NCBI RefSeq assembly: GCF_026107375.2
Contig: NZ_JAPCIA010000001.1
Coordinates: 2,542,001-2,606,000, forward strand
Direction of reading: 5' to 3'
DNA from: Sphingomonas sp. BT-65
GTDB taxonomy: Bacteria > Pseudomonadota > Alphaproteobacteria > Sphingomonadales > Sphingomonadaceae
DNA length: 64,000 nt
Shown piece by piece: positions 51,190-61,528 of the stretch. Position 1 is the first letter of the stretch; every line of letters begins with the position of its first letter. Both the position numbers and the translations under genes were made by a program. The notes beneath the pieces are model-generated. The model saw only the letters and a program-made list of their open reading frames with translations. It had not been told where the DNA came from and searched no databases.

Positions 51190-52763
51190 CAGCGCTCGCG
51201 CGTCGCCATGAACTTCACCCGCGAATAGCGGTCGGCGACATAGCCGACTTCCCAGGCGGACTTGGCGAGGAACACCGGGTTGCCGTCGCGGTCCTTGGCC
51301 ATGGCGGTGCGGTTCAAGTCCATGAATTCCTTCACGTCGCCCGCGTCGCCGCCGATCCAGCGCGCGGTGTCGAACGGTGCGGGCTCGAGCATCGCGCCAA
51401 CCTTGTACTCGGCGTCGAGGCGGCTGAGCAGCACGTCGAGCTGGAGCTGCCCCACCACGCCGATGATCCAGTTGGAGCCGATCTCGGGATAGAAGACCTG
51501 GATCACCCCCTCCTCGGAGAGGTCGTCGAGCGCCTTGCGCAGCTGCTTGGTCTTGGTCGGGTCCTTGAGCTGGACGCGGCGCAGGATCTCGGGCGCGAAG
51601 TTGGGCAGGCCGGTGAAGCGGATGTCCGCCTTTTCGCTCAGCGTGTCGCCGACGCGCAGCGTGCCGTGATTGGGGATGCCGATGATGTCGCCGGGGAAGG
51701 CCTCGTCGGCCAGTTCGCGCTGCTGTGCGAAGAACATGATCGGCGAATGGATCGCGATCGGCTTGCCATGGCCGGTCGGGGTCAGCTTCATGCCGCGCTT
51801 GAAGGTACCCGAGACCAGCCGCATGAACGCAATGCGGTCGCGGTGGTTGGGGTCCATGTTGGCCTGGACCTTGAACACGAAGCCGGTGACCTCGCTATTG
51901 TCCGGCGAGACCGGCGCGGGCTCGGCGGGCAAGGCGTGCGGGGGCGGCGCGTGGCGCGCAATCGCGTCGATCAGCGAATCGACCCCGAACTCCTTGAGCG
52001 CCGAGCCGAAATAGACCGGGGTGAGGTCGCCGTTGCGATAGGCCTCGCCGTCGAACGATGCATAGCCCGCCAGCGCCAGCTCGGCATCCTCGCGCAGCTT
52101 GGCGAGATTCTGCTCGCCGAGGATCGCATCGAGCTGCGGATCGTCGAGGCCGCTGGTCTGCACCACCTTGCCCTGGAACTCGCGGCTGTCGCCTTCGGGC
52201 AGCAGCAGGCGGTTGGCGACGAGGTCGTACACCCCCTCGAACGTGCCGCCCATGCCGACCGGCCAGGTCATCGGCGCGACGTCGAGCTGGAGCAGCTCGG
52301 CGATCTCGTCGAGCGTCTCAAACACCTCGCGGCCTTCGCGGTCGACCTTGTTGACGAAGGTGATGATCGGCACGTTGCGCAGCCGGCACACCTCGAACAG
52401 CTTGCGCGTCTGGCTCTCGATACCCTTGGCGACGTCGATCACCATCACCGCGGAATCGACCGCGGTCAGCGTGCGGTAGGTGTCCTCGCTGAAATCCTCG
52501 TGGCCCGGCGTGTCGAGCAGGTTGAAGGTGATTCCGTCCCGCTCGAATGTCATCACCGAGCTGGTGACCGAGATGCCGCGCTGCTGCTCGATCTTCATCC
52601 AGTCCGATCGCGCGCGCCGCGCCTGCCCGCGCGCCTTGACCTCGCCCGCCAGATGGATCGCGCCGCCGAACAGCAGCAGCTTCTCGGTCAGCGTGGTCTT
52701 GCCGGCGTCAGGGTGGGAGATGATCGCGAAGGTGCGGCGACCAGGAATCGGGTTCTCGGGCAT
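51189..52763 (-). CDS. prfC: peptide chain release factor 3
   Basis: RF3 is a GTPase that recycles release factors 1 and 2. The 524-residue product, a normal length, has the G1 motif SHPDAGKTT (16-24), DTPGHEDF (G3) and NKVD (G4), then the domain II/III sequence typical of RF3 with FVFKVQANMDPNHRDRIAFM and RFTGLPNFAPEILRRV. It lies divergent from the alpha/beta hydrolase gene with a 155-base gap. Confidence 0.96.
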   Translation of the reverse strand: MPENPIPGRRTFAIISHPDAGKTTLTEKLLLFGGAIHLAGEVKARGQARRARSDWMKIEQQRGISVTSSVMTFERDGITFNLLDTPGHEDFSEDTYRTLTAVDSAVMVIDVAKGIESQTRKLFEVCRLRNVPIITFVNKVDREGREVFETLDEIAELLQLDVAPMTWPVGMGGTFEGVYDLVANRLLLPEGDSREFQGKVVQTSGLDDPQLDAILGEQNLAKLREDAELALAGYASFDGEAYRNGDLTPVYFGSALKEFGVDSLIDAIARHAPPPHALPAEPAPVSPDNSEVTGFVFKVQANMDPNHRDRIAFMRLVSGTFKRGMKLTPTGHGKPIAIHSPIMFFAQQRELADEAFPGDIIGIPNHGTLRVGDTLSEKADIRFTGLPNFAPEILRRVQLKDPTKTKQLRKALDDLSEEGVIQVFYPEIGSNWIIGVVGQLQLDVLLSRLDAEYKVGAMLEPAPFDTARWIGGDAGDVKEFMDLNRTAMAKDRDGNPVFLAKSAWEVGYVADRYSRVKFMATRER

Positions 52764-52918
52764 CGCGGCCCTCTAGCGGCAAGTGCGCCCCGATGCGAGA
52801 CTTTCGATTTTAGAAACGATCGCTTTCGAACGTTGCACTTTTTCGACTCGGCGAGCGGTGTCATCTTTTGCGCACGCCGCGCTTCCCGCGAGGCGGTCCA
52901 AATCAAGGATGCGAGCGC

Positions 52919-53749
52919 ATGAGCACCATCACCACCAGCGACGGCACCGAGATCTTCTACAAGGACTGGGGCCCCAAGGGCGCGACGCCGATCGTCTTCC
53001 ATCACGGCTGGCCGCTCTCCGCGGACGACTGGGACAACCAGATGCTGTTCTTCCTGCACAAGGGCTATCGCGTGATCGCGCACGACCGGCGCGGGCACGG
53101 CCGCTCCTCGCAGACCTGGGAGGGGAACGAGATGGATACCTATGCCGCCGACGTCGCGGCTTTGGTGAAAGCACTCGACCTCAAGGGCGCGATCCATGTC
53201 GGCCATTCGACCGGCGGCGGCGAGGTGGCGCATTACGTCGCGCGTGCCGAGCCGGGCCGCGTCGCCAAGGCGGTGCTGATCGGCGCGGTGCCGCCGGTGA
53301 TGGTCAAGAAGGACAGCAATCCCGAGGGCCTGCCGATCGAGGTGTTCGACGGCTTGCGCGAGGCGCTCCTCGCCAATCGCGCGCAATTCTACATCGATCT
53401 GCCGACGGGGCCTTTCTACGGCTTCAACCGCGAGGGCGCGAAGGTCAGCCAGGGGCTGATCGACAATTGGTGGCGCCAGGGCATGATGGGCGGCGCCAAG
53501 GCGCATTACGACTGCATCAAGGCGTTCAGCGAGACCGACTTCACCGAGGATCTGAAGGCGATCGAGGTCCCGGTGCTGGTGATGCACGGCACCGACGACC
53601 AGATCGTGCCCTATCATGACTCGGCGCCGAAATCGGCCGCGCTGCTCAAGAACGGCACGCTCAAGACCTATGACGGCCTGCCCCACGGCATGTGCGCGAC
53701 GCATCCTGAGGTGGTGAACCCCGACCTGCTCGCCTTCATCGCGAGCTGA
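52919..53749 (+). CDS. alpha/beta hydrolase, non-heme chloroperoxidase/esterase type
   Basis: The 276-residue protein has the family pattern: [21 protein letters not shown] oxyanion-hole region, [13 protein letters not shown], and the nucleophile elbow GHSTGGGE with Ser97. The acid is in [10 protein letters not shown] (Asp226 or Asp227), and His256 is in [10 protein letters not shown]. This is the chloroperoxidase/esterase subgroup. The preferred substrate is unknown. The start at 52919 follows GCGAGCGC, a weak ribosome site. It converges on an aldose epimerase-like gene. Confidence 0.92.
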   Translation: MSTITTSDGTEIFYKDWGPKGATPIVFHHGWPLSADDWDNQMLFFLHKGYRVIAHDRRGHGRSSQTWEGNEMDTYAADVAALVKALDLKGAIHVGHSTGGGEVAHYVARAEPGRVAKAVLIGAVPPVMVKKDSNPEGLPIEVFDGLREALLANRAQFYIDLPTGPFYGFNREGAKVSQGLIDNWWRQGMMGGAKAHYDCIKAFSETDFTEDLKAIEVPVLVMHGTDDQIVPYHDSAPKSAALLKNGTLKTYDGLPHGMCATHPEVVNPDLLAFIAS

Positions 53750-53755
53750 ACGGCA

Positions 53756-53783
53756 ACGCGGCGGGCCCGACGGCTCGCCGCGT
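53756..53783. terminator. weak hairpin between convergent genes
   Basis: ACGCGGCG-12 bases-CGCCGCGT forms an 8-bp GC-rich stem between the hydrolase and the convergent aldose epimerase-like gene. No clear T-run follows, so it is at best a weak bidirectional terminator. Confidence 0.3.
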
Positions 53784-53785
53784 CT

Positions 53786-54646
53786 TCAGGCCAGCGTCAC
53801 CGTCATTGCGAAGCTGCGGTGCTCGCCCGGCCGCAATCGGACCATGCCGGGCTTGTCCCATATCTCGCTAGCGTATCCCACGGGGTCGGCATGGCCCTGC
53901 CAGGGCTCGACGCAGACGAAGCGCGCGCCCGGCTTGGTCCAGATCGCCAGCGTCGGCATCTCGGGGAAGGCGATGTCGAGCTGCGGTCCGGTCTTCCCGC
54001 CATAGCGCAGCGCCCGGCTTTGCGGCGCTTGCCACACTAGCGCGTCCTGGCCGAACAGATCGTCGCGCAGCCACAGCGTGTCACCCTCGACCGGCGTGTC
54101 GCGATTCGCTGCCCCGATCAGCCCGCCCTCGATCCGGTTGAGGCTGGCGGGCTCGTCCTGCGCGAAGATGATGCGGTGATCCTCCTTCGCGCCGCCATCG
54201 GGCAGCGGCCAGGCGAAAGCGGGGTGGAAGCCGAAGCTCGCGGGCATGTCGCGCGAATCGCGATTGGCGATGGTCACTTCCATGGTCAGCGTCGCGCCGT
54301 CGAGGGTGAACGCGGCGTCGAGCGCGAAGGCGAAGGGGTAGACGCGGCGGGTTTCTGCATCATCCTCGAGCCGGAAGACGGCGCGATCCGCCGCGCGGTC
54401 GGTCAGCGTAAAGGGACTCCGGCGGGCGAAACCGTGCTGGGGCAGGGCATATTCGCGGCCGTCGAGCCGATAGACGCCGCCATTGAGTGCGCCGACGATC
54501 GGGAACAGCAGTGGGGCGCGGCCGGTCCAATAGGCCGGATCGGCATCGGTCATCAGCTCGCGGCCATCGGCATCGGTCAAGCTCGACAGCTCGGCACCCA
54601 GCGGGTTGATCCGCGCCGTCAGAATGCCGTTGGCGATCTCGAGCAT
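53786..54646 (-). CDS. aldose 1-epimerase family protein
   Basis: The 286-residue protein has the galactose mutarotase-like pattern: IANGILTARINPLGAELSSLTDADGREL, WTGRAPLLFPIVGALNGGVY, PQHGFARRSPFTL, FGFHPAFAWPLPDG and a C-terminal FVCVEPWQGHADPVGY. It resembles the LacX/YphB branch rather than the enterobacterial GalM. It interconverts sugar anomers. Its start overlaps the GST gene's stop by one base. Confidence 0.88.
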   Translation of the reverse strand: MLEIANGILTARINPLGAELSSLTDADGRELMTDADPAYWTGRAPLLFPIVGALNGGVYRLDGREYALPQHGFARRSPFTLTDRAADRAVFRLEDDAETRRVYPFAFALDAAFTLDGATLTMEVTIANRDSRDMPASFGFHPAFAWPLPDGGAKEDHRIIFAQDEPASLNRIEGGLIGAANRDTPVEGDTLWLRDDLFGQDALVWQAPQSRALRYGGKTGPQLDIAFPEMPTLAIWTKPGARFVCVEPWQGHADPVGYASEIWDKPGMVRLRPGEHRSFAMTVTLA

Positions 54647-55263
54647 CAGTCGCGATCGGGCGCGCCGAGCGGGAAATAGCGGCGGAACTCGCGCGCCTCG
54701 TCGATCGCCCGCGCGAAGCTCGGGCGATCGACGAGGCGCCCGCGATAGGCGCGGAGCGCGGCGCAGGCGTCGGGGATCGGGTGCGCCCAGTCGGCATAGA
54801 AGAGCGACGGCCCCGCGGCGCAGTCGGCGAGGCCGAAGTCCCCCGCGGCCCATTGCCGGCCCGCCATGTGCGCGTCGAGCCAGGCATAGGCCTTGTCGAG
54901 CGTCGCGCGTGCCTCGGCGACGCCATGCGGGTCCCGGGCGCCGTCGGGGCGGAGCGCATCGCCGACGATCTTCTGCAACGGCGTCATCACATAATTGTCG
55001 AAGACGCGGTCGAGCAGCCGCGCTTCCATCCCGCCGGCGACGAAATGCGGCGCGATATGCTCGACGATGATGCTCGCCTCGGGCAGCGTCCATTCGTCGT
55101 CGACCAGCACCGGGAAGCGCTTGAGCGGCCACAGCGCCTCGAACTCGGCGTTCACCGCCGGGTCGGGCCCGACGACGCGGAACTCGAATGCGGTCGCGGT
55201 CTCATAGAACGCGATCAGCGCCTTCTGGCAGTAAGACGAAAATGGGTGGCCGTAGAGGATCAT
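54646..55263 (-). CDS. glutathione S-transferase family protein
   Basis: The 205-residue product has an N-terminal thioredoxin-fold domain MILYGHPFSSYCQKALIAFY with Ser9 or Ser10 in the catalytic loop. The cis-proline segment is KRFPVLVDDEWTLPEASIIVEHI. An all-helical C-terminal domain follows, with AAGDFGLADCAAGPSLFYADW. Substrate unknown. Its start overlaps the SDR gene's stop by 4 bases, so it belongs to one minus-strand run. Confidence 0.9.
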   Translation of the reverse strand: MILYGHPFSSYCQKALIAFYETATAFEFRVVGPDPAVNAEFEALWPLKRFPVLVDDEWTLPEASIIVEHIAPHFVAGGMEARLLDRVFDNYVMTPLQKIVGDALRPDGARDPHGVAEARATLDKAYAWLDAHMAGRQWAAGDFGLADCAAGPSLFYADWAHPIPDACAALRAYRGRLVDRPSFARAIDEAREFRRYFPLGAPDRD

Positions 55264-56009
55264 TGCGCGTCCCGATGTACCGCGAAACCGGCGAACGACT
55301 GGTTGACCGGCATCATTTCCATCACGTTGATGTTAAGGTGCGGCGGGAGTTGCGCCACCCAGAGGATCATCGCGGCGATGTCGTCCGCGGTCATCGGGCC
55401 GGCGCCGCCATAGAGCTTGTCCGACGCTTCCTGGCTGCCGGTGCGCACCAGGGTGAATTCGGTTTCGGCCATGCCCGGCTCGATCGAGGTGACGCGCACC
55501 CCGGTGCCGGCGAGGTCGGAGCGCAGCGACAGGCTGAACTGGTGCACGAACGCCTTGGTCCCGCCATAGACGTTGGCGCCGAGATAGGGATAGGTCGCCG
55601 CGATCGAGGACAGGTTGATGATCGCGCCGCGGCGCTCGATCAGCAGCGGCAGCAGCTTGTGGGTGATCGCGACCAGGGCGGTGACGTTGGTGTCGATCAT
55701 CACCCGCCAATTGTCGAGCGAGGCGTCCTGCGCCTTCTCGGTGCCGCGCGCGAGGCCGGCGTTGTTGACCAGCAGGTCGATGCCGCGGAAGGCCTCGGGC
55801 AGGGTATCGAGGGCGGCGTTGCGGGCGGCCTCGTCGCGGATGTCGAAAACCGCCGGGTGGAACATGTCGTCGCCGAGCTCGGCCTTGAGCGCCTCCAGCC
55901 GGTCGGCACGCCGTCCCGTGCCGATCACCCGCCAGCCGGCGGCCGTGAACGCGCGCGCGGCGGCGGCGCCGAAGCCGGAGGTTGCGCCGGTGATGAGGGC
56001 GGTCTTCAT
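55260..56009 (-). CDS. short-chain dehydrogenase/reductase (YdfG-like)
   Basis: The 249-residue protein has the classical SDR motifs: cofactor loop TGATSGFG (7-14), NNAG (82-85), and catalytic residues Ser135, Tyr148 and Lys152 in VYGGTKAF. TGRRADRL after the second beta strand suggests NADP. It resembles YdfG-type 3-hydroxy acid dehydrogenases. It is 9 bases downstream of the hypothetical gene at 56019. Confidence 0.92.
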   Translation of the reverse strand: MKTALITGATSGFGAAAARAFTAAGWRVIGTGRRADRLEALKAELGDDMFHPAVFDIRDEAARNAALDTLPEAFRGIDLLVNNAGLARGTEKAQDASLDNWRVMIDTNVTALVAITHKLLPLLIERRGAIINLSSIAATYPYLGANVYGGTKAFVHQFSLSLRSDLAGTGVRVTSIEPGMAETEFTLVRTGSQEASDKLYGGAGPMTADDIAAMILWVAQLPPHLNINVMEMMPVNQSFAGFAVHRDAQ

Positions 56010-56018
56010 GCCAGTTCC

Positions 56019-56429
56019 TTATGCGTCGAATCGGGGGCGGGGCAGGGCGAGAACCCACTGATCGCCGTCATACCGGTCCATCAGATCAAGCTCGCCCTGG
56101 TCATACTGGATCTCGGTGCCGGCCGGACACCCCAGCACGGGCAAGTGAAACCTCAGCAGCTCGCGCGCGGCATCGATATCGATGGTATCGACATCGATGC
56201 CGCAATATTCGACGGTGCGGTCGCCATTCTCGTCGGGCGCGCTCATGAGCTGTCCGCCACCGCTGACATAGCCGAGCGCCGTCAGTTGCAGCTCCGCATC
56301 GATCGGATCGCCGAACCGCGTCTCACGCTCCTCGGGCTCGAGCGGCACGGGCAGCAGGACATAGATGAACGACGTATCGTCCGGCTCTTCGCGCGGCTTG
56401 ATCAGGCTTTTGAAGAACCGTCCGATCAT
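56019..56429 (-). CDS. hypothetical acidic protein
   Basis: I do not recognise this 136-residue protein. It starts MIGRFFKSLIKPREEPDDTS, is rich in Asp and Glu, and contains SGGGQLMSAPDENGDRTVEYCGIDVDTID. It has no signal peptide or membrane segment and looks like a soluble alpha/beta protein. Its codon use fits its neighbours. It begins directly downstream of pheT (pheT ends at 56431), so they are probably cotranscribed. Confidence 0.7.
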   Translation of the reverse strand: MIGRFFKSLIKPREEPDDTSFIYVLLPVPLEPEERETRFGDPIDAELQLTALGYVSGGGQLMSAPDENGDRTVEYCGIDVDTIDIDAARELLRFHLPVLGCPAGTEIQYDQGELDLMDRYDGDQWVLALPRPRFDA

Positions 56430-56430
56430 C

Positions 56431-58842
56431 TCAACCCCTCAGCACCGCGCCCAGCTTGCCCGCCGCGGCGACGACCTTGTCGGCCACCGCCTTGATCTCG
56501 GCATCGGTGAAGCTCTTCTCGCCAGGCTGCAGCGTCACCTCGATCGCGAGGCTCTTGCGGCCCTCCTCGACGCCCGCGCCGGTGAACAGGTCGAACAATC
56601 GCGCATCGGTGATCGCCGCCTTGTCGGCGCCCTTGACCGCGCGCACGAGGTCGCCCGCGGCAAGCTCGGCGGGAACGATGAAGGCGAAGTCGCGGGTCAC
56701 CGTCTGCAGCGCGGGCGGGGTGTAGGCGGCGCGCATGAAGCCAGTCGCGCGCTTGGCGGGAATCGCGTCGAGGAAGATCTCGACCGCCGCGACCGGGCCG
56801 TCGAGGTCGAACTGCTTCAAGAGCGCCGGGTGCAGCATGCCGAAGGCGGCGAGCACGGTCTTGGGTCCGAGCCGCAACGTCGCCGACTGGCCGGGATGCC
56901 AGGCCTCGCCGGCCTCCCCCATCACCTGGAGATTCGCCACGGGCGCACCCGCGGCTTCGAGCAGCGCCAGCGCCTCGGCCTTGGCGGCATAGGCGGTGAA
57001 GGGCTGCGCCCTGCCATTCATCCAGCCGCGCGGCGTGGCGTCGCCCGCCAGGACCGCGGTTAGGGTGAGCTTCTCGCTGTCGGCGAGATAGCGACGGCCG
57101 ATCTCGAACAGGCGCACGCTCGTCGCGCCGCGCTTCGCATTGCGGCCCGCGGCCATCAGCAGCCCGGGCAGCAGCGAGGGGCGCATGACCTTCAGATCCT
57201 CGCTGATCGGATTGGCGAGCGTCCAGGCGCCGCCGCCAAAGGGCGCGGCTTCCTGCTCGGCGATGAAGCTCCACGTCACCGCTTCGTTGAGCCCGCGCGC
57301 CGCCGCGGTGCGGCGCATGCGGCGCTCGAGCTTCTGTTCGGCGGTCGCGGTGGGCTTGGCGACGCCCGCCTCGCACGGCAGCGGGGTCGAGGGCACCTTG
57401 TCGATCCCCTCGATGCGGATCACTTCCTCGACCAGATCGGCCGGGCCGTCGATGTCGCGGCGCCAGCTCGGCGCGGTGACGCGGAAGGCGTCGTAGCCCG
57501 CGTCGATCCCGACCGGATCGCCATTCGCGTCGAGCGGCTCGACGGTGAAGCCGAGCGATTCGAGGATCTGCTGCTGGCGGCCGGCGGGGATCGCGAGCCC
57601 GCCGAGCGTCTCGGCCAGCGCGGGATCATAGCCGAGCGTCAGCCCGACGCGTGGCGGCGTGCCCGCGCGGGTCACGCCGCTGGCGGTGCCGCCGCACAGC
57701 TCGACCACCAGCCGCGTCGCGATGGCGAGGCCGTCGTCGAGGAATTCGGGATCGACTCCGCGCTCGAAGCGCGAGCGCGCGTCCGAGGTCAGCATCAGCT
57801 TCTGGCCGGTGCGCGCGATATGCTCGGGATCGAAATAGGCGCATTCGATCAGCACGTCGGTGGTGCTCTCGGAACAGCCCGATTCCTCGCCGCCCATGAT
57901 GCCGCCGATGTCGTGGACCGCGACGTCGTCGGCGATCACGGTCATCGTCGTATCGAGCGTGTAGGTCTTGCCGTTGAGCGCCAGCACCTGCTCGCCGTCC
58001 CTGGCCTTGCGCGCCACGAGCGCGCCGGTCAGCTTGGCGCGATCATAGACATGCAGCGGGCGGCCGAGATCGACGCTGACATAGTTGGTGATGTCGACCA
58101 GCGCGCTGATCGGCTTCTGGCCGATCGCGGCGAGGCGCTTGCGCATCCATTCGGGCGATTCGCCATTGGTCACGCCGCTCACCGACTGGCCATAGAAGGC
58201 AGGGCAGCCCTCGGGGTCGTCGGTGCGGACGTCGGGGCCGGGGCCATGGCCCGCCACTGGTTCGACCGCGAGGGGCTTGAGCGTGCCGAGCCCCGCCGCC
58301 GCGAGGTCGCGCGCGATGCCGCGCACGCCCATGCAGTCCTGGCGGTTGGGGGTGATCGACACGTCGAACACCGGATCGTTGAGGCCCGCATAGTCGGGGA
58401 ATCTGGTGCCGATGGGCGCGTCTTCGGGAAGTTCGATGATGCCCTCATGATCGTCGCCAAGCTCAAGCTCGCGCGTGGAGCACATCATGCCGTTCGATTC
58501 GACGCCGCGCACCGCGGCGACCTTGAGCACCATGCCGTTGGCGGGGACCACCGCGCCGGGAAGCCCGAGCACGCCGACCAGCCCGGCGCGGGCGTTGGGG
58601 GCGCCGCACACGACCTGAAGCGGCACGCCGTCGCCGGTGTCGACGGTCAGCACCTGAAGCTTGTCGGCCTGCGGATGACGCTCGGCGGTGAGGACGCGCG
58701 CGACGCAGAACGCCGCGAGCTTCTCGCCGGGGTTCTCGATGCCCTCGACCTCGAGGCCGATGCGGGTCAGCGCTTCGTCGATCTGGTCGAGCGTCGCGTC
58801 GGTGTCGAGATGCTGCTTGAGCCAGGAGAGGGTGAACTTCAT
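56431..58842 (-). CDS. pheT: phenylalanine-tRNA ligase beta subunit
   Basis: PheT with PheS attaches Phe to its tRNA. The ATG at 58842 ([13 protein letters not shown]) gives 803 residues, close to the usual 795-800. It has an EMAP-like tRNA-binding domain ([20 protein letters not shown]), the B3/B4 editing and B5 regions, and a C-terminal FDX-ACB anticodon-binding domain ([19 protein letters not shown]). It overlaps the pheS stop by 4 bases. Confidence 0.95.
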   Translation of the reverse strand: MKFTLSWLKQHLDTDATLDQIDEALTRIGLEVEGIENPGEKLAAFCVARVLTAERHPQADKLQVLTVDTGDGVPLQVVCGAPNARAGLVGVLGLPGAVVPANGMVLKVAAVRGVESNGMMCSTRELELGDDHEGIIELPEDAPIGTRFPDYAGLNDPVFDVSITPNRQDCMGVRGIARDLAAAGLGTLKPLAVEPVAGHGPGPDVRTDDPEGCPAFYGQSVSGVTNGESPEWMRKRLAAIGQKPISALVDITNYVSVDLGRPLHVYDRAKLTGALVARKARDGEQVLALNGKTYTLDTTMTVIADDVAVHDIGGIMGGEESGCSESTTDVLIECAYFDPEHIARTGQKLMLTSDARSRFERGVDPEFLDDGLAIATRLVVELCGGTASGVTRAGTPPRVGLTLGYDPALAETLGGLAIPAGRQQQILESLGFTVEPLDANGDPVGIDAGYDAFRVTAPSWRRDIDGPADLVEEVIRIEGIDKVPSTPLPCEAGVAKPTATAEQKLERRMRRTAAARGLNEAVTWSFIAEQEAAPFGGGAWTLANPISEDLKVMRPSLLPGLLMAAGRNAKRGATSVRLFEIGRRYLADSEKLTLTAVLAGDATPRGWMNGRAQPFTAYAAKAEALALLEAAGAPVANLQVMGEAGEAWHPGQSATLRLGPKTVLAAFGMLHPALLKQFDLDGPVAAVEIFLDAIPAKRATGFMRAAYTPPALQTVTRDFAFIVPAELAAGDLVRAVKGADKAAITDARLFDLFTGAGVEEGRKSLAIEVTLQPGEKSFTDAEIKAVADKVVAAAGKLGAVLRG

Positions 58843-59921
58843 GCGCCCACTCCTCCGCTCAGCGTGGGTACGTCGAGCGCCGAGAAGCCGTAGTGGCGGA
58901 GCCAGCGCAGGTCGCCGTCGAAGAAGGCGCGCAGATCGTCCATCCCGTATTTGAGCATCGCGAGGCGATCGATCCCGCAGCCGAAGGCGAAGCCCTGCCA
59001 CTGGTCGGGGTCATAGCCGCCGGCCGCGATCACCTTGCGGTGGACCATGCCGCTGCCGAGCACCTCCATCCAGCCTTCCGAGCCGCCGATCACGCGCTTG
59101 CCGTTGACGATCGAGAAGCCGACATCGACCTCCGCCGAAGGCTCGGTGAAGGGGAAGTAGCTGGGCCGGAGCCGCAGCACGATGTCGTCGCGCTCGAAGA
59201 ACGCCTTGAGGAAGGTCTCCAGCGTCCATTTGAGGTGGCCGAGCGTGATGCCCTTGTCGATCACCAGCCCCTCGACCTGATGGAACATCGGGGTATGGGT
59301 GGCGTCGCTGTCCGAGCGGTAGGTGCGGCCGGGGGCAATGATGCGCACCGGCTGCTGGCCCCCGGCGGCCTTCATCGCGCGGATCTGCACCGGCGAGGTG
59401 TGGGTGCGCAATACCATCGGCGTGGCGTGCTCGCCGGCGAGGTAGAAAGTGTCGTGCATCGCCCGCGCGGGATGCGTCTCGGGGATGTTGAGCGCGCTGA
59501 AATTGTGCCAGTCGTCCTCGATCTCGGGCCCGGTGGCGACCGCGAAGCCGAGATCGGCGAAGATCTCGGCGAGTTCGTCCATCACCTGGCTGACCGGGTG
59601 GACGCTGCCCGTTGGGACGCCGTCGACCGGCAGCGTCATGTCGAGCGTCTCGGCGGCGAGCTTGGCCTCCAGCGCCGCACCCTCCAGCGCGGTCTTGCGC
59701 GCGGCGATCGCCTCGGTCACCGCCTCGCGCAGCGCATGGATGCGCGGGCCGGTTTCCTGACGCTCCTCGGGGCTCATCGCGCCCAGCGTCTTGAGCAGCC
59801 CGGTGACGGCGCCCTGCTTGCCAAGCGCGTGCACGCGCACCGCGTCGAGCGCATCGATGCCCGCCGCGGCATCGACGGAGGCGAGCAGATCGGCCTGGAG
59901 TTGGTCGAGATCGGTGGTCAT
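58839..59921 (-). CDS. pheS: phenylalanine-tRNA ligase alpha subunit
   Basis: PheS carries the catalytic site of the class II synthetase. The ATG at 59921 ([20 protein letters not shown]) gives 360 residues. The class II core includes [37 protein letters not shown] and [20 protein letters not shown]. The N-terminal coiled coil binds tRNA. The upstream frame can be read further but is not coding. It overlaps pheT by 4 bases. Confidence 0.95.
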   Translation of the reverse strand: MTTDLDQLQADLLASVDAAAGIDALDAVRVHALGKQGAVTGLLKTLGAMSPEERQETGPRIHALREAVTEAIAARKTALEGAALEAKLAAETLDMTLPVDGVPTGSVHPVSQVMDELAEIFADLGFAVATGPEIEDDWHNFSALNIPETHPARAMHDTFYLAGEHATPMVLRTHTSPVQIRAMKAAGGQQPVRIIAPGRTYRSDSDATHTPMFHQVEGLVIDKGITLGHLKWTLETFLKAFFERDDIVLRLRPSYFPFTEPSAEVDVGFSIVNGKRVIGGSEGWMEVLGSGMVHRKVIAAGGYDPDQWQGFAFGCGIDRLAMLKYGMDDLRAFFDGDLRWLRHYGFSALDVPTLSGGVGA

Positions 59922-59980
59922 CGAATATCCGTTCGTTGGTCGCTGTGGCCCGAACCGCAGTCGGGCGCGAAGGTCAAGGC

Positions 59981-60601
59981 TTAGACGCGGCTTCCGAACA
60001 GCGCCGCACCGAAGGCGACGAAGATTCCGCCCGTGACGCGGTTGAACAGGCGCTGGCGGTTGGGGCGCGCGAGCCAGGCGGCGAGCGAACGGCCGCCGAA
60101 CGCATAGACGGTGTACCAGAAGACCTCGATCACGATGAAGCTCGCCACCAGGATCGCGAGCTGCGGCGCGAAGGGCTTGGCCGTGTCGAGGAACTGCGGG
60201 AACAGCGCCGCGGCGAAGACGATTAGCTTGGGGTTGGAGAAGCCGGTACCGAGCCCGGTCGCGTACATCGCCCGCAGCGAGGGCGGGGCTGGCTTCTCGG
60301 CATTTGCATCGCCGCCGACCGGCGCGCGCCACGCCTTGATGCCGAGCCAGACGAGATAGGCGACGCCGGCATAGCGCAGCAGGTCGAACAGCATCGGCGA
60401 TGCCTTGAGCAGCGCGCCGAGGCCCGCGGCGGAGGCGAACAGGCAGGCGAGGACGGCGGTCATCAGCCCCGCCATCGACGCGGCCGAGCGGCGCACGCCA
60501 TGATGGATGCTCTGGGTCATGACGTGCAGCATGTTCGGCCCCGGCGTCGCGGCGATCAGGAACACGGCGGTGACATAGAGCCACCAGGTCTGGAGCGTCA
60601 T
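59981..60601 (-). CDS. LysE-family amino acid exporter
   Basis: The 206-residue protein has about six membrane segments and the LysE motifs [53 protein letters not shown] and [18 protein letters not shown]. It exports amino acids or related metabolites. I chose the ATG at 60601 because GAAGGG lies 7-8 bases before it. An ATG at 60607 is closer to that site. It sits between pheS and rplT, where a synthesis operon would usually be continuous. Confidence 0.9.
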   Translation of the reverse strand: MTLQTWWLYVTAVFLIAATPGPNMLHVMTQSIHHGVRRSAASMAGLMTAVLACLFASAAGLGALLKASPMLFDLLRYAGVAYLVWLGIKAWRAPVGGDANAEKPAPPSLRAMYATGLGTGFSNPKLIVFAAALFPQFLDTAKPFAPQLAILVASFIVIEVFWYTVYAFGGRSLAAWLARPNRQRLFNRVTGGIFVAFGAALFGSRV

Positions 60602-60626
60602 TGACATTCCCTTCAGAAACCACATC

Positions 60627-60733
60627 CGTCACCCCGGCCTCGTGCCGGGGTCCACCGTGCCGCGCGCGCCACGTTGGAGCCTCTTGCGCATAGCCTGCCG
60701 ACCGGTGGATCCCGGAACAAGTCCGGGATGACG
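60627..60733. repeat. palindromic intergenic repeat (REP/BIME-like)
   Basis: The left unit CGTCACCCCGG-N6-GCCGGGGTCCACCG and the right unit CGGTGGATCCCGG-N6-TCCGGGATGACG are each internally palindromic and are related to each other as an inverted pair across 107 bases. Such pairs are widespread in alphaproteobacteria, to my knowledge. It lies between the LysE-family gene and rplT. Confidence 0.7.
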
Positions 60734-60756
60734 AGAGGGGCGGGCAGTGCGAAACC

Positions 60757-60788
60757 AAAAAGGGCGCCGGTGTCTCCACCGGCGCCCC
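60757..60788 (-). terminator. intrinsic terminator after rplT
   Basis: The 11-bp stem GGGCGCCGGTG/CACCGGCGCCC with a 4-base loop is followed by TTTTTGG on the minus strand. It lies 26 bases after the rplT stop and ends the rpmI-rplT transcript. Confidence 0.85.
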
Positions 60789-60813
60789 ATTTGTTCGATC
60801 GCGTGCAGCGGCC

Positions 60814-61179
60814 TCAGGCGGCCTGGGGCAGCGCCGCCTTCGCCTGCGCGATGATGGCGGTAAACGCCTCGCCCTCATGCATCGCGATGTCGGCCAGGAC
60901 CTTGCGGTCCAGTTCGATGCCCGCGAGCTTCAGGCCGTGCATGAATTGCGAATAGCTGAGGCCTTCCGCGCGGACGCCGGCGTTGATGCGCTGGATCCAG
61001 AGGGCGCGGAAGCTGCGCTTCTTCACCTTGCGGTCGCGATAGGCGTACTGGCCGGCCTTCTCGACGGCCTGGCGCGCGATGCGGATGGTGTTCTTGCGAC
61101 GACCATAATAGCCCTTCGCCTGATCCAGAATCCGCTTATGCTTCGCCTTGGTGGTCGTACCACGCTTCACTCGTGCCAT
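60814..61179 (-). CDS. rplT: 50S ribosomal protein L20
   Basis: The 121-residue product (E. coli 118) has the conserved [40 protein letters not shown] and [21 protein letters not shown]20 is an early-binding large-subunit protein. The gene follows rpmI by 12 bases. Confidence 0.97.
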   Translation of the reverse strand: MARVKRGTTTKAKHKRILDQAKGYYGRRKNTIRIARQAVEKAGQYAYRDRKVKKRSFRALWIQRINAGVRAEGLSYSQFMHGLKLAGIELDRKVLADIAMHEGEAFTAIIAQAKAALPQAA

Positions 61180-61191
61180 GTCCTGGTCTCC

Positions 61192-61395
61192 TTACTTCAG
61201 GCCGTACGGCGCCCACAGGCGCACGTGGCCGGCATCGGAGTCGGACAGGACCGACGTGCCGCGGTTGGTGCGAATATATTTCGCGTTGTGGCTGCTCAGC
61301 CGGTGGCGCTTGCCGGCGACGCCGTGCTTCACCAGGCCGGTCGCGGTGAATTTGAAGCGCTTCTTCACACCGCTCTTGGTCTTCATCTTGGGCAT
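61192..61395 (-). CDS. rpmI: 50S ribosomal protein L35
   Basis: The start at 61395 ([20 protein letters not shown]) gives 67 residues, the standard L35 length, rich in Lys and Arg. The ATG further upstream would add four non-conserved residues. infC, the usual first gene of infC-rpmI-rplT, is not next to it. Confidence 0.96.
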   Translation of the reverse strand: MPKMKTKSGVKKRFKFTATGLVKHGVAGKRHRLSSHNAKYIRTNRGTSVLSDSDAGHVRLWAPYGLK

Positions 61396-61528
61396 TTTCG
61401 TCTCCATTTTACGCGCGACGATCTTGAACGGCCCCGGCAGCCCTAGTTAGCCGGGCAGTTCCCTGAATCGCGGAAAGGCGGGCCTGTAGCGGGAAAGGTC
61501 GCGCTTTGCAACCACAGGGAACCCTCCG

